Origin: DATGKG01 sp963851325
GTDB taxonomy: Bacteria > Desulfobacterota > Binatia > Binatales > Binataceae
Reading direction: 5' to 3'
Length of the DNA: 64,000 nucleotides
Assembly (NCBI GenBank): GCA_963851325.1
Contig: CAWKOR010000001.1
Coordinates: forward strand, 2,914,001 to 2,978,000
This document shows, piece by piece, positions 62,069-64,000 of this stretch. How positions within the stretch are numbered: the stretch's first letter is position 1; the number at the start of each line of letters is the position of its first letter. Position numbers and translations under genes: made by a program. Below the pieces are notes generated by a model, which saw only the letters and a list, made by a program, of their open reading frames with translations, had not been told where the DNA came from and did no database searches.

Positions 62069-63949
62069 TCAGGAATACAGCAGCTTGCGGATGTCGGCAT
62101 GCAGCGGCGTGCCATCGATGCGAAGCTTGCGCCGATTGAAGTCCGCATGCTCCACCTCGAGCATCAGATCCTCGTCGCGAAGGTTCGCCGGCGTTGCGAA
62201 TGCCGCGATGCCCATCAATGACGTCGTCGCCTCGCCGAGGAGGGCGCCGTCGCGATCGAGCAGCTTCACCTTCGCGCCTTCGATTGCGGGCCGCTCGCCA
62301 TCCGATGCGAAGTCGTTCTCGAGCACCGTCACCCGCAAGGTCCTGCGATCGTTCGCGCGCACACATTCAAGGTGCACGTCGCGCAGATAGATCATCGGTT
62401 CCGCGTACACGCCCTTGATGCCCGCCTTCACCGGCTCGACCGTAGGATTGGCGTTGAGCTCGATGTGTTGCGCGGCCATTCCGTGGTCCGAGGTCACCAC
62501 GAACAGCGTCGATGCGAGCATCCCCTTGGCGTCCAGCAGTTCCAGCACCTTGCCGATGCGCGCGTCGGTGCGATAGAGCGCCTCGCGCAGTCCCTCATGA
62601 TGCGGCCCGTAGTCATGCCCCGCGCCATCGGTCAGCACGAACTCATGCGCTATGAACTTCGGCATATTTTCGGGCGTGCGCTCGCCGCAGTGCTCCAGCA
62701 GATTGATCAGCTGCGCCATGCCGCGGATGTCAACGACTTCCTCGCGATGCATCGCGGGCTTCTCGTCGGCCATCCATCGCGGGCTGATCTCACTGGCCAT
62801 CATGCTGATGGTGAGATCCTTCAAGCGAATCTTGTCGCCGATGATGCGCTTCTCGAAGACATTGTGATCCGCGCCGCGTCCCTGCGGCTCGTGAATCGAC
62901 GCGGTTATGGTGTCGTCGCCGAATACGCGCTTGAACGCCTCGTACAATGTCTCGACCTCGGGGTTGAGGAAGCGCGCAGTATCGTAAATCATCCCCTGCA
63001 CCGGAACCGTCTCGCCGCTCGCGCGCTCGTGGTAAGTCGGATTGACGATGTCGTGATGCCCGCACCATGCGCCGGTGAGAATCGTGGAATGGCTCGGCCA
63101 GGTGATGCTGGGGAAGTTGACGATCGAGCCATGCGAAAGCATCGCGCCCGCATCGATCAGCCGCGCGAGGTTGGGAATCGCGGCGCGATTGTTTTCCAGT
63201 TGATGCATCAGCTCCGAATGCGAAAGGCCGTCGAGCAGGATCATGTAAACGGCGCTTGGCCGTTGCGATGATTCGGTATCGAGGATCTCATGCAGCGGGC
63301 GGCCGTCTTGACGCTTGAGGTAAGCGCCATCGAGCTGCGGGAATCCCATCAGATTCGCGATCGATGGCGCGATATCGACATGCCGCGCCGCGACCCGATG
63401 GGTTCCGCGCTTCACTCCCGGCCCTGAAAAAATCAACGGCGCGCGCGATTGCACCACGTCCAGCGCGCCATGCTGCCCGGGCTGAGTGCCATAGGTGTAG
63501 GCCTTAGGGCTCACCATGATGTCCGGAGCGCGCGGGCTATCGAAAAGCTGCGCGATGCGCTCGTAGGCGAACGGATGCGACACGCGATGCGGCTCGATGA
63601 ATGCGCGATTGGAATCGGTGGATGAATGCCCGCCGGCGGCCGACGCCGCCAGCTCTTCCGCTATCGTGGAAACGGCGAACGAATCCTGATTCGCGACCGG
63701 ATTGAGGCCGACCTGTTCGACGACTTCGAACTCGAGGTTGCCGGCGTCGTCGAGGTAGCGCTTGAAGCGAATCATGCCGCGGCGCGCCCACACTTCGTAA
63801 GCGCCGTCGCGCCAGGTTGCAACCAGATCGACGTGGTCGCGAGCAGGCGCGTCGCCGAGCAGCGCGGCGATAGTGCGGTCTCCCGATTCATATTGATTGG
63901 AGTCGAGGCCCTGTCCCGCCAGCCGTTCTGGACCGTATTCTCGTCGCAT
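62069..63949 (-). CDS. Alkaline-phosphatase-superfamily protein (nucleotide pyrophosphatase/phosphodiesterase type) with unusual domain order
   Basis: From the ATG at 63949 it has 626 residues (AGGAAGACGG upstream). Residues 20-240 resemble the C-terminal metal-binding half of an alkaline phosphatase-superfamily enzyme (QPGQHGALDVVQSRAPLIFSGPG, ARHVDIAPSIANLMGFPQ). Then a full phosphodiesterase domain follows: AVYMILLDGLSHSELMHQLE, the nucleophile-region SITWPSHSTILTGAWCGHHD, LTDGAGHDYGPHH, and VVTSDHGMAAQH supply the metal ligands and catalytic Thr/Ser. The last about 100 residues form a beta-rich tail. It likely hydrolyses phosphodiester or phosphonate bonds. Confidence 0.8.
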   Translation of the reverse strand: MRREYGPERLAGQGLDSNQYESGDRTIAALLGDAPARDHVDLVATWRDGAYEVWARRGMIRFKRYLDDAGNLEFEVVEQVGLNPVANQDSFAVSTIAEELAASAAGGHSSTDSNRAFIEPHRVSHPFAYERIAQLFDSPRAPDIMVSPKAYTYGTQPGQHGALDVVQSRAPLIFSGPGVKRGTHRVAARHVDIAPSIANLMGFPQLDGAYLKRQDGRPLHEILDTESSQRPSAVYMILLDGLSHSELMHQLENNRAAIPNLARLIDAGAMLSHGSIVNFPSITWPSHSTILTGAWCGHHDIVNPTYHERASGETVPVQGMIYDTARFLNPEVETLYEAFKRVFGDDTITASIHEPQGRGADHNVFEKRIIGDKIRLKDLTISMMASEISPRWMADEKPAMHREEVVDIRGMAQLINLLEHCGERTPENMPKFIAHEFVLTDGAGHDYGPHHEGLREALYRTDARIGKVLELLDAKGMLASTLFVVTSDHGMAAQHIELNANPTVEPVKAGIKGVYAEPMIYLRDVHLECVRANDRRTLRVTVLENDFASDGERPAIEGAKVKLLDRDGALLGEATTSLMGIAAFATPANLRDEDLMLEVEHADFNRRKLRIDGTPLHADIRKLLYS

Positions 63950-64000
63950 CTTATCCGTCTTCCTGTATGGCAATCCTTAAAGAGCCATCTTGACCCACGC

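Noticed and set aside
62372..63271. 299-codon plus-strand frame opposite the phosphodiesterase
   Set aside because: Shadow of the phosphodiesterase gene.

Overview
The window is high-GC DNA that is densely packed with genes, apart from a few AT-richer or repeat-bearing gaps. It carries about 55 protein genes, one initiator tRNA, and no ribosomal RNA or CRISPR array. A DUF1302 outer-membrane barrel, a DUF1329 exported protein, a lipoprotein-like gene and a secreted repeat-linker protein point to a Gram-negative bacterium. Many acyl-CoA, CoA-transferase, thiolase/DUF35, SDR, Rieske and amidohydrolase genes suggest a heterotroph specialised in lipid, aromatic or xenobiotic breakdown. I would guess an uncultured delta-proteobacteria-like lineage such as Binatota, but no phylogenetic marker here was tested, so this is inference.

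Layout. 1-8.5 kb: a class III CoA-transferase cut by the window edge, NnrU, then xseA-xseB-tlyA-ROK kinase, a LysM protein, two small membrane/exported proteins and an enoyl-CoA hydratase. 8.6-11.7 kb: a chimeric pseudogene (START-type domain fused to a GST tail), an AT-rich gap, and a large secreted dimethylformamidase-like protein with Thr/Pro linkers and two Ig-like domains. 11.7-19.1 kb: two transport/methylation genes, a lipoprotein-like gene, a TetR regulator next to a diiron ferritin-like enzyme, an AbrB/VapC toxin-antitoxin pair, a GNAT and a VWA protein. 19.3-27 kb: a hybrid histidine kinase with an ethylene-receptor-type membrane sensor, then the heat-shock cluster hrcA-grpE-dnaK-dnaJ.

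27-36.4 kb: a metallophosphoesterase, pyrE-aroE, a type III polyketide synthase coupled to an ICMT-type methyltransferase, DUF1614, a thiolase-like/DUF35 pair lacking the normal thiolase residues, two small genes and tRNA-fMet. 36.5-46.2 kb: a catabolic block (TetR, Rieske oxygenase with VOC protein, nitroreductase, flavin-dependent monooxygenase-like protein, DUF1329 protein with a haem-type CXXCH, amidohydrolase, acyl-CoA dehydrogenase). 46.3-57.9 kb: a methyltransferase, an exported protein, a tight five-gene operon (SDR, SnoaL-like, orphan dihydrolipoyl acyltransferase, M20 peptidase, FIST sensor), a DsbA-family protein, three further SDRs of which two lack a canonical catalytic residue, a DUF6081-like protein and an excisionase-type HTH protein. 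58.3-64 kb: the DUF1302 barrel, a sigma-region-4-like HTH protein of unknown role, a gap with two copies of a 20-bp palindrome, and a phosphodiesterase-family protein with an unusual domain order.

No single cassette is an obviously complete new system. The strongest leads are the ethylene-receptor-like kinase, the type III PKS/methyltransferase pair, the Ltp2-like thiolase/DUF35 pair, the CXXCH-bearing DUF1329 protein, and the orphan-E2/FIST operon.
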